NCBI RefSeq assembly: GCF_007981265.1
Contig: NZ_CP034363.1
Location: forward strand, 1,922,001 to 1,986,000
Source of the DNA: Pantoea sp. CCBC3-3-1
GTDB taxonomy: Bacteria > Pseudomonadota > Gammaproteobacteria > Enterobacterales > Enterobacteriaceae
Length of the DNA stretch: 64,000 nucleotides
Direction: 5' to 3'
Numbering within the stretch: position 1 is the first letter of the stretch; the number at the start of each line of letters is the position of its first letter. Of the stretch, positions 52,551 through 62,096 are shown piece by piece. Below the pieces are notes generated by a model. The model made no database searches and was not told where the DNA came from. It was given only the letters and a program-made list of their open reading frames with translations. The position numbers and the translations under genes are program-made.

Positions 52551-52931
52551 TTATTGCTAATTAATAGCCTGCTAACCGTTTAAGAAAAAGCTTATTTATC
52601 CGGCATTTGATTTATGAAAATATTACCAGCGCTGCCTGATTTTTTAATCGGTAAAGAAACCTGTTGTGGTTAAAGTGACAGGGAAAATCGACTTATGTCA
52701 GATTTTTGTAAAGTGCCGTTAAAGCGAACAATGTTATGCTTCAAAAGTGCAAAAATATGATTTAATAGTTAAGCATCTTTCATGCAGGAAATGTGATAGC
52801 TTAGGGCTTTTAGCACAGGCCGATCCTTTATCCTGGCAATCCTGCCGCAGCTGAATTTAATAATGGTCCTGTCAGACCCTTGTTGCTGAGTCAGTCTGCG
52901 CAGTTTGCGACTTCATCATGGCTGAATAAAA
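52551..52931. other. nlpC-rflP gap without recognised gene
   Basis: This 381-bp AT-rich stretch holds no credible ORF. It probably carries the rflP promoter; no terminator with a T-run or regulator site could be assigned. Confidence 0.4.
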
Positions 52932-53675
52932 ATGAAAATCCATTTGGAAGCGGATTATAAAAGTTACACAGCATTCAACCCTGTCTACAGTTTTGATGGG
53001 CATCTTCTCTCTGTCGAACTGCTGACCCATTTCTCGCACAGCACGGCCAATGTGGCGATCCCGCAAGAGCTCCTGCTCCCGCAGTTGAGCTGTGAGCAAC
53101 GGATGACCTTGCTGCAAAGCCAAATTAACAGTATTCAAAAACATCATGCCTTTTTTAGCGAGCAGGGTGTGAAAGTGACGTTGAAAATAGACGAGATTTC
53201 CACAAAGGCCATTCTTGAAAGTGATTTTCTGAAATATAAACTGGACGGATTGTCTTGGCTTGAACTGGAAATAAACGAAAGCTTTCCGGATTTAAAACTG
53301 GGCAAGGATCACCCGGGGCTGATGGCGTTAAGCGAGCGCTTTGATTTAAGTCTGGCGAACTACGGTTCGGGCAAAGCGCCTTCCAAAGCCGTCTACGACG
53401 ATCTCTTTTTCCGCATCAAACTGGATAAAGGCTTTATTCAGCATCATATTAACCGCCTGACTTTCAGACCACTAATTAGTACAGTGCTGGACCATATTAA
53501 GCCTCATTGTCAGCAGATTATCGTACAAGGTATTGATGATATTAGCGGACTGGAAAAAATCAGCGATTATGCTTTTGACGGTATTCAGAGTGCGCTGTTT
53601 TCCCCGGTAACGGAAGAAGCCCTTCCTTCGCTTATCCATCCTCCTAAAGTGCTTACTGGCGAACTGGTGCAATAA
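52932..53675 (+). CDS. rflP: RflP (YdiV), degenerate EAL-domain anti-FlhDC factor
   Basis: An EAL-like protein that does not act on c-di-GMP but binds FlhD and directs FlhDC to ClpXP, repressing flagellar genes. It has 247 residues (E. coli 237). The EAL motif is ELL at 29-31 (VELLTHF), where E. coli has VELITHF, so catalytic residues are missing as expected. Matching segments are LLINEN-like ELEINESFPDLKLGKDHPGLMALS, KAVYDDLFFRIKLDKGFIQ and GIDDIS. Position between nlpC and selO is as in E. coli. The start has only a weak A-rich ribosome site. Confidence 0.92.
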   Translation: MKIHLEADYKSYTAFNPVYSFDGHLLSVELLTHFSHSTANVAIPQELLLPQLSCEQRMTLLQSQINSIQKHHAFFSEQGVKVTLKIDEISTKAILESDFLKYKLDGLSWLELEINESFPDLKLGKDHPGLMALSERFDLSLANYGSGKAPSKAVYDDLFFRIKLDKGFIQHHINRLTFRPLISTVLDHIKPHCQQIIVQGIDDISGLEKISDYAFDGIQSALFSPVTEEALPSLIHPPKVLTGELVQ

Positions 53676-53776
53676 CCCTGTAGTAAGTCCGTGTTTACTA
53701 CGTCGCTGACGGTTTACACTTAGACGATTAACTGACGTCAAATCCTGGCGACGTCCGGAAATCATAAGGGGACGTC

Positions 53777-55210
53777 ATGCAATTCAATAATACCTGGCAC
53801 AACGAGCTGGCCGGCTTTTACACCGCGCTGATGCCGACACCGCTTAAAAATCCACGATTACTTTATCACAGTCCTTCGCTGGCTCAGGAGCTGGGCATCG
53901 ACGAGAGCCTGTTCAGCACCGCCGCGCCATGGAGTGGTGAATCTTTGTTGCCGGGCATGCAGCCTCTGGCACAGGTTTACAGTGGACATCAGTTTGGCGT
54001 ATGGGCCGGTCAGCTTGGCGATGGACGAGGTCTGTTACTTGGCGAGCAGCAGCTTCCCGACGGGCGAAAAATGGACTGGCATCTGAAAGGTGCCGGACTG
54101 ACGCCATACTCACGTATGGGAGATGGCCGCGCGGTTCTGCGCTCGTCGCTACGCGAATTTCTGGCCTCGGAAGCGATGCATCATCTTGGGGTGCCCACCT
54201 CCCGTGCACTCACCGTCGTAACCAGCGATGAGCCGGTATACAGGGAGACGACAGAGCGTGGCGCAATGTTGCTGCGCGTGGCTGAAAGCCATCTACGCTT
54301 TGGCCATTTTGAACATTTCTTCTATGGCGGCCAGCCCGAGAAAGTGCGCGAGCTGGCTGACTATGCGATTCGTCATCACTGGCCGCAATATCAGGATGAG
54401 CAGGATCGCTACCTGCTGTGGTTCAGCGATGTGGTCAAACGCACGGCCCGTCTGATCGCTTACTGGCAAAGTATCGGTTTTGCGCATGGCGTGATGAATA
54501 CCGATAACATGTCGATTTTGGGCATTACGCTGGACTACGGCCCTTACGGCTTCCTTGATGATTACAAACCTGACTTTATCTGCAACCACTCCGATTATCA
54601 GGGGCGTTACAGCTTTGACAATCAGCCGGTAGTGGGATTATGGAATCTCAACCGGCTGGCTCACGCGCTTTCCAGTTTACTGGATGCAACCCAGTTGAAG
54701 CAGGCGCTATCTGGCTACGAGACTGAGCTGATGCGCTGTTGGGGAGAGAAAATGCGGGCGAAGCTGGGGCTGTTGACCCCCCATCGCGATGATAATGATA
54801 TCCTGACGGGTTTACTGTCATTGATGACCAAAGAGAGTAGCGATTATACCCTGACGTTCCGCAAGCTGTGTGATACCGAGCAGCAGCAATCCCGCTCGCC
54901 GTTGCGCGATGAATTTATCGATCGTGAAGCCTTCGACAGCTGGTATAACGTTTATCGTCAGCGTTTACTCCAGGAAGCGCGACAGGATGAGCAACGGCAG
55001 CAGGAAATGAAGCAGGTAAATCCGGCCATTATCCTGAGAAATTATCTCGCTCAGCAGGCGATTGAGCAGGCAGAGAAAGATGATATCAGCGTGCTGGCCC
55101 GGCTGCATCAGGCGTTGAGCCGTCCCTTTGATGACGCGCCGGAGTTTGCAGATTTAACGCGCCGCCCACCGGACTGGGGCAAAACGCTTGAGGTAAGCTG
55201 TTCAAGCTAA
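53777..55210 (+). CDS. selO: Protein adenylyltransferase SelO
   Basis: A pseudokinase-fold enzyme that transfers AMP from ATP to Ser/Thr/Tyr residues of target proteins and affects redox proteins. It has 477 residues (E. coli YdiU 478). [46 protein letters not shown] core segments, [21 protein letters not shown] (metal ligands) and a C-terminal CSS, the Cys at the site of selenocysteine in animal SelO, are all present. AAGGGGACGTC precedes the ATG. Confidence 0.97.
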   Translation: MQFNNTWHNELAGFYTALMPTPLKNPRLLYHSPSLAQELGIDESLFSTAAPWSGESLLPGMQPLAQVYSGHQFGVWAGQLGDGRGLLLGEQQLPDGRKMDWHLKGAGLTPYSRMGDGRAVLRSSLREFLASEAMHHLGVPTSRALTVVTSDEPVYRETTERGAMLLRVAESHLRFGHFEHFFYGGQPEKVRELADYAIRHHWPQYQDEQDRYLLWFSDVVKRTARLIAYWQSIGFAHGVMNTDNMSILGITLDYGPYGFLDDYKPDFICNHSDYQGRYSFDNQPVVGLWNLNRLAHALSSLLDATQLKQALSGYETELMRCWGEKMRAKLGLLTPHRDDNDILTGLLSLMTKESSDYTLTFRKLCDTEQQQSRSPLRDEFIDREAFDSWYNVYRQRLLQEARQDEQRQQEMKQVNPAIILRNYLAQQAIEQAEKDDISVLARLHQALSRPFDDAPEFADLTRRPPDWGKTLEVSCSS

Positions 55211-55280
55211 AAATGGGTGGGGGGCTTTGCCGGAAGAGCGGGTTGCAGCACAAATTCGCCGTAGATCCGCCCTCCAGGCT

Positions 55281-55306
55281 CGTGACGCGCGTCCCTGCGC
55301 GTCACG
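55281..55306. repeat. Perfect 10-bp-stem hairpin between selO and aroH
   Basis: CGTGACGCGC and GCGCGTCACG pair perfectly around GTCCCT in the 243-bp gap between convergent selO and aroH. There is no T-run on either strand. It could be a Rho-assisted end, an mRNA-stabilising stem or a copy of a dispersed repeat. Confidence 0.6.
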
Positions 55307-55453
55307 GTTCGCTTCTCCGGTCAGCTATTTCTGCCCTAAGCCACGCTATTGCTGGTAGCCTCGCATGGGGATCCACGTAAGACTGAGTTAGCGAGGCGCA
55401 ACCGCTTGTTGCCGCCAGCTTTCACCCGCTGCCGCGTTAACCTTACCTCGCCC

Positions 55454-56500
55454 TTAAAACCGTGTCTCAACAGCCTCAGCCAGCAACGCCAATACCTCTT
55501 CGCTGTCATCCCATCCCAGACAGGGATCGGTAATTGACTGGCCGTAAACCAGCGGCTTACCGCTCTCAACCTTTTGCGTGCCTTCCTGTAAGAAACTCTC
55601 AATCATTACGCCAGCGATCGCCTGCGTGCCTTCCCGGATCTGCTGAGCAACGGAAGCGGCAACGTCTTTCTGGCGGCGATGTTGTTTGAGACAGTTAGCA
55701 TGGCTGAAATCGACCACCAGACGCTCCGGCAGCTTAAACTCACGCAGGCTGGCAGCGGCAGCGGCAATATCTTCCGCATGATAGTTCGGCTGTTTACCGC
55801 CGCGCATAATCACGTGTCCGGACGGGTTGCCGCTGGTCTGGTAAATGGTCATCTGACCATTTTTATCCGGCGATAAGAACATGTGGCTGGCTCGGGCCGC
55901 GCGTATCGCATCCACCGCAATCTGAATATTACCATCCGTACCGTTTTTAAAACCTACCGGGCAGGAGAGCGCCGAGGCCATTTCGCGATGGATCTGGCTT
56001 TCGGTCGTTCGTGCACCAATCGCACCCCAGCTAATCAAATCGGCAATAAATTGCCCCGTCACCATATCTAAAAATTCAGTCGCCGTCGGCATCCCGAGCG
56101 CATTGATATCCAGTAACAGCTTACGAGCGACGTCTAATCCGTGGTTAACACGAAAGCTGCCGTCGAGATCCGGATCGGAAATCAGTCCTTTCCAGCCGAT
56201 TACCGTACGGGGCTTTTCGAAATAGGTACGCATAACGATTTCAAGGCGCGACTGATGCTGCTCTCGCAGTAGGTTAAGCCTGGATGCATAATCAACGGCG
56301 GCAGCAGGATCGTGCAGCGAGCAGGGACCGATCACCACCAGCAGGCGAGGATCGTCACCGGAAAGGATACGGGCAATACGCTTGCGGGAAGCGGTAACAT
56401 TTGCCACAACAGCGGGCGTGATCGGATGCCGTTTCGCCAGTTCATCAGGCGTAACCAGGCTCTCGATGCGCGCGGTCCGCAGTTCATCTGTTTTGTTCAT
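55454..56500 (-). CDS. aroH: 3-deoxy-7-phosphoheptulonate (DAHP) synthase, AroH type
   Basis: First step of the shikimate pathway: PEP plus erythrose 4-phosphate to DAHP. The 348 residues follow E. coli AroH (Trp-sensitive isozyme), including MNKTDELRTARIESLVTP, VVIGPCSLHD, RTYFEKPRTVIGWKGLISDP, GARTTESQIHREMASALSCPVGFKNGTDG-type and DFSHANCLKQHRRQ segments. Assignment to the AroH isozyme rests on similarity and on the aroH-ppsR neighbourhood. The start is the ATG at 56500, where AroH homologues begin. No TrpR-like CTAG operator was seen upstream. Confidence 0.93.
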   Translation of the reverse strand: MNKTDELRTARIESLVTPDELAKRHPITPAVVANVTASRKRIARILSGDDPRLLVVIGPCSLHDPAAAVDYASRLNLLREQHQSRLEIVMRTYFEKPRTVIGWKGLISDPDLDGSFRVNHGLDVARKLLLDINALGMPTATEFLDMVTGQFIADLISWGAIGARTTESQIHREMASALSCPVGFKNGTDGNIQIAVDAIRAARASHMFLSPDKNGQMTIYQTSGNPSGHVIMRGGKQPNYHAEDIAAAAASLREFKLPERLVVDFSHANCLKQHRRQKDVAASVAQQIREGTQAIAGVMIESFLQEGTQKVESGKPLVYGQSITDPCLGWDDSEEVLALLAEAVETRF

Positions 56501-56558
56501 AGCGATCTCAAAAATTTTGTCTTCGCAGCGGCAGGAGTGCCGGGAAGTGATGGCGATC

Positions 56559-56588
56559 ACAATAGCCTTGACCCGAGGATGATTTCAA
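56559..56588 (-). promoter_or_regulatory. Candidate promoter of aroH
   Basis: On the minus strand TTGAAA (56588-56583) and TATTGT (56564-56559) are 18 bp apart, about 60 bp before the aroH ATG. Confidence 0.4.
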
Positions 56589-56655
56589 CCCTAAACGCCC
56601 GTCGCACGAGCGTATCGGGAGAAATATCACTTTTTGACGCGATAGGTATTGCCGA

Positions 56656-57483
56656 TCAATACATGCGGCGGTTAAGTCCCATAATATCGAGGATTTTTGT
56701 GGCGATTTCTTCAACGGAATAGTTGGTGCTGTTGAGGTAACGAATTTGATGGGTGCGGAAAAGGGCTTCGACTTCACCCACTTCAAGGCGGCACTGGCGC
56801 ATAGAAGCGTAGCGGGTATTTTCAGCGCGCTCCTGACGAATGGCGGCCAGACGTTCCGGGTCGATGGTCAAACCGAACAGTTTATGTTGAAAAGGTCTCA
56901 GGGCTGGGGGCAGTTTCAGGTTGTCCATATCGTCGGCGATAAACGGATAGTTAGCGGCCCGGATGCCAAATTGCATAGCGAGATAAAGGCTGGTTGGCGT
57001 TTTCCCGCAGCGTGACACACCCAGCAATATCACCTGGGCATCTTCCAGTCCACGCAGTGAAATGCCGTCATCATGCGCGAGCGTGTAATCGATGGCGGCA
57101 ATGCGCGCGTCGTATTTGCCAAGATTATTTGCCGTCAGGCCATGCGTCCGGTTCGCTACCGGTGCCGGAGCAAGGCCTAATTCCTGTTGCAGCGGGGCAA
57201 CCAGCGACTGCACAATATCCTGACAAAATCCGTCGCTTTGCAGGATGATCTCGCGAATTTCAGGCGTGACGATTGAGATAAAAACCAGCGGGCGCACGCC
57301 GCTTTTCACATACAGCGCATTGATTTGTGCCTTAACTGCCTGTGCCCGCTGCACATTTTCCACAAAGGGCAGCGTGACGCTGTTGATGCCAACAGGAAAC
57401 TGTGACAACACCGCATGACCCAGTACCTCGGCGGTGATTGCCGTCCCGTCAGAAATATAAAACACGCTTCTTTCAGTTTCCAT
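56656..57483 (-). CDS. ppsR: PEP synthetase regulatory kinase/pyrophosphorylase
   Basis: PpsR (YdiA, DUF299 family) inactivates PEP synthase by ADP-dependent phosphorylation of a Thr next to the active His, and reactivates it by phosphate-dependent removal. It has 275 residues. The N-terminus [25 protein letters not shown] and the P-loop [15 protein letters not shown] (155-169) are diagnostic. AGGATGAG precedes the ATG. It is divergent from its target ppsA, 475 bp apart, and upstream of aroH on the same strand, as in E. coli. Confidence 0.96.
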   Translation of the reverse strand: METERSVFYISDGTAITAEVLGHAVLSQFPVGINSVTLPFVENVQRAQAVKAQINALYVKSGVRPLVFISIVTPEIREIILQSDGFCQDIVQSLVAPLQQELGLAPAPVANRTHGLTANNLGKYDARIAAIDYTLAHDDGISLRGLEDAQVILLGVSRCGKTPTSLYLAMQFGIRAANYPFIADDMDNLKLPPALRPFQHKLFGLTIDPERLAAIRQERAENTRYASMRQCRLEVGEVEALFRTHQIRYLNSTNYSVEEIATKILDIMGLNRRMY

Positions 57484-57958
57484 TTTCTCATCCTGTAGCG
57501 AATTTAACGCAGACTAAAATAATTTACTGCTGTAAAGCAAATCCCGACGGCGACTACACTATAAGATTGATACCTTAAAACAGAATAAAGTAAATCTGTT
57601 ATTTCCCTTGCGTGCCCCAGAACGGAATAAACATCGAATAATGAAATAACGTTTTCTTTTACTATTCATAAAAACAGGTGTAATCAAGAAAATCATTCTT
57701 AATGTTCATCATTATCGAATGAGGGTTAAATTCGACACAGAGACAAGCGTGTCATTTTTTAACTGCATGATAATTAAGTTTTTTATATTTAATTTCATCT
57801 CGGGCGTGCAGGGTTTATTGTGCGGAATTTTCTTAAAAGCCATTTTTAAACCCGCTTGAACGATTCAACAGTTTCTTTCTGCATTAAGAATGTGCCAGGC
57901 TCAAAAACGTATAACTCTGTCCTCAATCAGTTAGTTAAATCATAAAAGGATTTCTTCA
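57484..57958. promoter_or_regulatory. Divergent ppsR/ppsA control region
   Basis: A 475-bp, very AT-rich gap with no credible ORF. It contains a good Cra site at 57854-57869. The 200 bp to its left are dominated by A/T runs. Exact promoters could not be fixed by eye. Confidence 0.5.
57854..57869 (-). promoter_or_regulatory. Cra (FruR) binding site of ppsA
   Basis: Read on the minus strand the sequence is GTTGAATCGTTCAAGC. It differs by one base from the E. coli ppsA Cra operator as remembered (GGTGAATCGTTCAAGC). Cra activates ppsA during gluconeogenic growth. The site is 90-105 bp before the ppsA ATG. Confidence 0.8.
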
Positions 57959-60337
57959 ATGTCCAATAAAGACCTGTCGCTCGTGCTCTGGTATAACCAG
58001 CTTGGCATGAACGATGTTGATCGGGTGGGAGGCAAAAATGCCTCTCTGGGTGAAATGATTACTAATTTGTCCTCGCTTGGCGTTAGCGTGCCGAACGGTT
58101 TTGCGACAACTTCTGAAGCTTTCAATCAGTTTCTCGATCAGAGCGGCGTCAATCAGCGTATTTACGAACTGCTGGATAAAACTGATATTGAAGATGTGGA
58201 TGAACTGGCAAAAGCAGGTAAGCAGATCCGCCAGTGGATTGTCGAAACCCCTTTCCAGCCCGCGCTGGAACAGGCGATTCGTGAAGCCTATCATCAGCTC
58301 TCCGCGGATGATGATGAAGCCTCTTTCGCTGTACGTTCATCGGCAACGGCCGAAGACATGCCGGATGCCTCTTTCGCCGGACAGCAGGAAACCTTCTTAA
58401 ACGTTCAGGGCTTTGACGCCGTGCTGATTGCGGTAAAACACGTTTACGCCTCGCTGTTTAACGACCGCGCTATTTCTTATCGGGTACATCAGGGATACGA
58501 TCACCGCGGCGTGGCCTTATCGGCTGGCGTACAGCGAATGGTACGCTCAGATGTAGGCGCTGCTGGCGTAATGTTCACAATCGATACAGAATCGGGCTTT
58601 GATCAGGTGGTCTTTATCACCGCCGCGTTTGGCCTTGGCGAAATGGTTGTGCAGGGGGCCGTAAACCCGGACGAATTTTACGTACATAAGCCAACGCTGG
58701 CGGCCGGGCGTCCGGCCATTGTTCGCCGCACGATGGGCTCAAAAAAAATTCGTATGGTCTATGCCGATTCGCAGGAGCATGGCGAGCAGGTCAGAATCGA
58801 AGATGTGCCAGAGGCGGAGCGCGATCGGTTCTGCCTCAGCAGTGAAGAAGTGGAGGCGCTGGCCGCACAGGCAGTACAGATCGAAAAACATTATCAGCGA
58901 CCCATGGATATTGAGTGGGCCAAAGATGGCCACACCGGTAAACTCTTCATCGTGCAGGCACGCCCGGAAACCGTGCGTTCAAGCGGCCAGGTAATGGAAC
59001 GCTACACCTTACAGGGTAAAAGCAAAGTGGTGGTGGAAGGGCGCGCCATTGGCCATCGCATTGGGGCCGGTGAAGTCAAGGTGATCCATGACATCAGCGA
59101 AATGAACCGCATTCAGAAAGGCGACGTGCTGGTTACGGATATGACCGATCCCGACTGGGAGCCGATCATGAAAAAAGCCTCGGCCATCGTGACCAATCGT
59201 GGTGGGCGAACTTGTCATGCGGCTATCATTGCCCGCGAGTTGGGTATACCGGCAGTGGTAGGCTGCGGCGACGCCACCGATCGATTAAAGGATGGTCATA
59301 AAGTCACCGTCTCCTGCGCCGAGGGCGATACGGGCTACGTCTACGACGATTTGCTGGATTTTGAGGTGAAAAGCTCGCAGGTAGATGAAATGCCTTCGCT
59401 GCCGCTGAAAATCATGATGAACGTCGGCAACCCGGATCGCGCTTTCGACTTTGCCTGTTTACCGAATGAAGGCGTGGGTCTGGCGCGTCTGGAATTTATC
59501 ATTAACCGCATGATTGGCGTGCATCCTAAAGCGCTGCTTGAGTTTGATCGGCAGACGCCGGAAATACAGCAGCAAATCCGTAGCATGATGAAAGGATTTG
59601 ACGATCCGGTTGAGTTCTATGTTGCTCGCCTGACCGAAGGGATCGCGACCCTGGGCGCGGCCTTTGCGCCTAAGCGCGTTATCGTTCGGCTGTCGGATTT
59701 TAAAACCAACGAGTATGCCAACCTGGTGGGCGGAGAACGCTACGAGCCGGAAGAAGAAAACCCCATGCTGGGCTTCCGTGGGGCAGGTCGTTACGTAGCA
59801 GACAGCTTCCGTGACTGCTTCGCGCTGGAATGTGCGGCAGTTAAGCGCGTCCGCAACGAAATGGGACTGACCAACGTCGAGATCATGGTGCCGTTTGTTC
59901 GCACGGTAGCTCAGGCAAAAGCGGTCGTGGAAGAGTTAGAACGTCAGGGGCTGAAGCGCGGCGAAAATGGGCTTTCTATCATTATGATGTGCGAAATACC
60001 CTCTAATGCGCTGCTGGCCGACCAGTTCCTGCAATATTTCGACGGCTTCTCAATTGGCTCAAACGATATGACGCAGCTGGCACTTGGACTGGACAGAGAC
60101 TCTGGGGTGGTCTCTGAACTCTTTGATGAGCGTAATGATGCGGTAAAAGCGCTGCTTTCCATGGCTATCCGCTCGGCGAAAAAAGCCGGTAAATATGTAG
60201 GCATTTGTGGTCAGGGACCCTCTGACCATGAAGATTTTGCCGCCTGGCTGATGGAGGAGGGCATTGACAGCCTTTCACTCAATCCCGATACGGTGGTGCA
60301 GACCTGGCTGAGTTTGGCGGAATTACCGAAAAAATAG
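57959..60337 (+). CDS. ppsA: Phosphoenolpyruvate synthase
   Basis: Converts pyruvate, ATP and water to PEP, AMP and phosphate, needed for growth on three-carbon substrates. It has 792 residues (E. coli 792). An N-terminal ATP-binding domain carries [22 protein letters not shown]; the swivelling domain has the phospho-His in [17 protein letters not shown], where the preceding Thr is the PpsR target. A C-terminal PEP/pyruvate TIM barrel shows [21 protein letters not shown] and [33 protein letters not shown] precedes the ATG. Confidence 0.99.
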   Translation: MSNKDLSLVLWYNQLGMNDVDRVGGKNASLGEMITNLSSLGVSVPNGFATTSEAFNQFLDQSGVNQRIYELLDKTDIEDVDELAKAGKQIRQWIVETPFQPALEQAIREAYHQLSADDDEASFAVRSSATAEDMPDASFAGQQETFLNVQGFDAVLIAVKHVYASLFNDRAISYRVHQGYDHRGVALSAGVQRMVRSDVGAAGVMFTIDTESGFDQVVFITAAFGLGEMVVQGAVNPDEFYVHKPTLAAGRPAIVRRTMGSKKIRMVYADSQEHGEQVRIEDVPEAERDRFCLSSEEVEALAAQAVQIEKHYQRPMDIEWAKDGHTGKLFIVQARPETVRSSGQVMERYTLQGKSKVVVEGRAIGHRIGAGEVKVIHDISEMNRIQKGDVLVTDMTDPDWEPIMKKASAIVTNRGGRTCHAAIIARELGIPAVVGCGDATDRLKDGHKVTVSCAEGDTGYVYDDLLDFEVKSSQVDEMPSLPLKIMMNVGNPDRAFDFACLPNEGVGLARLEFIINRMIGVHPKALLEFDRQTPEIQQQIRSMMKGFDDPVEFYVARLTEGIATLGAAFAPKRVIVRLSDFKTNEYANLVGGERYEPEEENPMLGFRGAGRYVADSFRDCFALECAAVKRVRNEMGLTNVEIMVPFVRTVAQAKAVVEELERQGLKRGENGLSIIMMCEIPSNALLADQFLQYFDGFSIGSNDMTQLALGLDRDSGVVSELFDERNDAVKALLSMAIRSAKKAGKYVGICGQGPSDHEDFAAWLMEEGIDSLSLNPDTVVQTWLSLAELPKK

Positions 60338-60360
60338 CATAAGGCACTAAAATAGTGAGC

Positions 60361-60388
60361 AAAGGCCAGATTTCTGGCCTTTTCTTTT
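60361..60388 (+). terminator. Terminator after ppsA
   Basis: AAAGGCCAGA and TCTGGCCTTT pair around TT and are followed by TCTTTT. It begins 24 bp after the ppsA stop. Confidence 0.9.
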
Positions 60389-60397
60389 GGATCGTAC

Positions 60398-60505
60398 AAA
60401 AAAAAAGCCCATCACATGGGATGGGCAAAGACTACACACAGCAATTCGTTACGTTATTCGGGGAAAAAAGGTTGTTTATAAATCAACATGTTGATTGTAA
60501 AACAT
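60398..60505 (-). ncRNA. rprA: RprA small regulatory RNA
   Basis: On the minus strand a block of about 108 nt closely follows E. coli RprA. It has the 5' stem ATCAACATGTTGAT, a central CGAATTGCTGTGTGTAG block followed by TCTTTGCCCATC, and a GC-rich terminator stem GCCCATC/GATGGGC with a run of nine T. RprA is an Hfq-dependent RNA that pairs with the rpoS leader and raises RpoS translation; it is activated by RcsB. Position next to ydiK matches E. coli (ydiK-rprA). The 5' end at 60505 is estimated from alignment to the remembered E. coli RNA. Confidence 0.9.
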
Positions 60506-60541
60506 AGGGTTTATACTATTCTGCCGGACAGAGTGAGTCAT

Positions 60542-60555
60542 TAAGAATCCTCTTA
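60542..60555 (-). promoter_or_regulatory. RcsB-type box upstream of rprA
   Basis: TAAGAATCCTCTTA resembles the RcsB/RcsAB box (TAAGAAT...TCCTA type) and has near-dyad ends TAAGA/TCTTA. It lies about 37-50 bp upstream of the estimated RprA start, where RcsB activation would be expected. Confidence 0.55.
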
Positions 60556-60761
60556 TTAGTTTAAGTTCCGTAACCTTTTATTTGGGAAACTAATTGTTTT
60601 AATGCGCTAATCTGTACGAAAGGTAAACATTTGCCCTTAAGTTAGATGGCGTTGCGCCAAAAGTGCGCTTTACAGGTAAAAGTTGCTAATGAAATGAAAC
60701 ATTACAGGGAAGGGAAAGCTTTCTGAAAGAGGCGGCCAGCAGGCTGACCGCCTTCAAAGGA

Positions 60762-61880
60762 CTATTTAGTGATGTTTTCTTGTTCTATTTCAGCAAGTTC
60801 TTCTACGACGTCCAGCGGATCGTCCAGTGGGGCAGGCGCCTCATGCATCCAGACGGAAAGCAGGCGATAAGAAACAGCCAGCACGACCGGTCCAATAAAC
60901 AGTCCGATCATCCCAAAAGCCACCAGGCCGCCAATGACGCCGGACAGTATCAGAATCATGGGCAAATCGGCCCCCATACGGATCAGCATTGGGCGAAGAA
61001 CGTTATCCAGCGTGCCAACCACACAGCTCCACACCAGCAATACCGTGCCCCAGGTCGTGTCTCCGCTCCAGTACAGCCAGATAATCGCCGGGATCAATAC
61101 TACCAGCGGACCAAGCTGCACCAGACAGGAGAAAATCATCAGCACCGTCAAAATGGTTGCATAAGGAATACCTGAGATAGCAAGACCGATCCCACCCAGC
61201 ACGCCCTGAACCAGCGCGGTGACGACCACGCCAAGCGCAACGGCACGAATTGCCTGTCCGGCCAGTAAAACCGCCGCGTCGCCGCGACGAGAGGCTAAAC
61301 GGAAAGCAAAGTGACGAATACCGTGGCCTACCTGTTCACCGCGCCAGAAAAGCAGCACGCTGAACAGCAACATCAGCCCGAGATGTAGCATAATGCGGCC
61401 AAAATGTCCGGCCTGCGCAAACAGGAAACCGCTGGTACGCCCGATGTAAGGCTGCACCTTGGCCATAATCGCGCTGCCGCCGCCAGCCACCATATTGTGA
61501 TAAACGGCATAAAGTTTTTTGCCGCCCAGCGGAATACTCCTCAGCCAATGCATCTCCGGCATTTGTAAATGACCTGCCGTCGCCCAGGCGACCACCGGCC
61601 CGCTGTTTTCAATCAGGCTGTTAACCAGAAGCGCAATCGGGACGATAAACAGCAAAATCAGGATGATGGTCATGGCGATGACCGCCAGCGAACGTCTTCC
61701 CCACAGCCAGCCCTGAATTTTAATCATCAGCGGCCAGGTGGCAATCACCACCATGCTGGCCCAGGCAAAGCCCAGCACGAACGGCTGAACAATCCAAAAA
61801 CTGGCCACAATCAGTAGAATGATAAACAGCAAAGAAAACACGATTTGCGGCATATCCCATTCTTTATGCGCGTTCTTCAT
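60762..61880 (-). CDS. ydiK: AI-2E family transporter YdiK
   Basis: A 372-residue inner-membrane protein of the AI-2 exporter (TqsA/YhhT) superfamily with about eight helices. It matches E. coli YdiK along its length, including WIVQPFVLGFAWASMVVIATWP, LLFWRGEQVGHGIRHFA, LGGIGLAISGIPYATILTVLM and DNVLRPMLIRMGADLPMILILSGVIGG-type segments. The substrate is unknown. GAGGTAA lies 11 bp before the ATG. The leftward rprA lies downstream of it. Confidence 0.95.
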   Translation of the reverse strand: MKNAHKEWDMPQIVFSLLFIILLIVASFWIVQPFVLGFAWASMVVIATWPLMIKIQGWLWGRRSLAVIAMTIILILLFIVPIALLVNSLIENSGPVVAWATAGHLQMPEMHWLRSIPLGGKKLYAVYHNMVAGGGSAIMAKVQPYIGRTSGFLFAQAGHFGRIMLHLGLMLLFSVLLFWRGEQVGHGIRHFAFRLASRRGDAAVLLAGQAIRAVALGVVVTALVQGVLGGIGLAISGIPYATILTVLMIFSCLVQLGPLVVLIPAIIWLYWSGDTTWGTVLLVWSCVVGTLDNVLRPMLIRMGADLPMILILSGVIGGLVAFGMIGLFIGPVVLAVSYRLLSVWMHEAPAPLDDPLDVVEELAEIEQENITK

Positions 61881-62096
61881 TTATGAACATTTACCTCAAT
61901 ATAAGAGCAATAAAGGGAGCCCTGGCCTGAAGCTGCGTTGGACGGGCCTCCTGATAAGGCTATTAAACGCATTTTCGACTGAAACGGCACGTTATTCTTT
62001 TATCTGCTTTTTTTGAAACCGCGACAGGTCATAAAAAAATGTGATAAAACCATGACAAAGCACAAACGTCATACACAACATTTTGGTCTCTCTATA

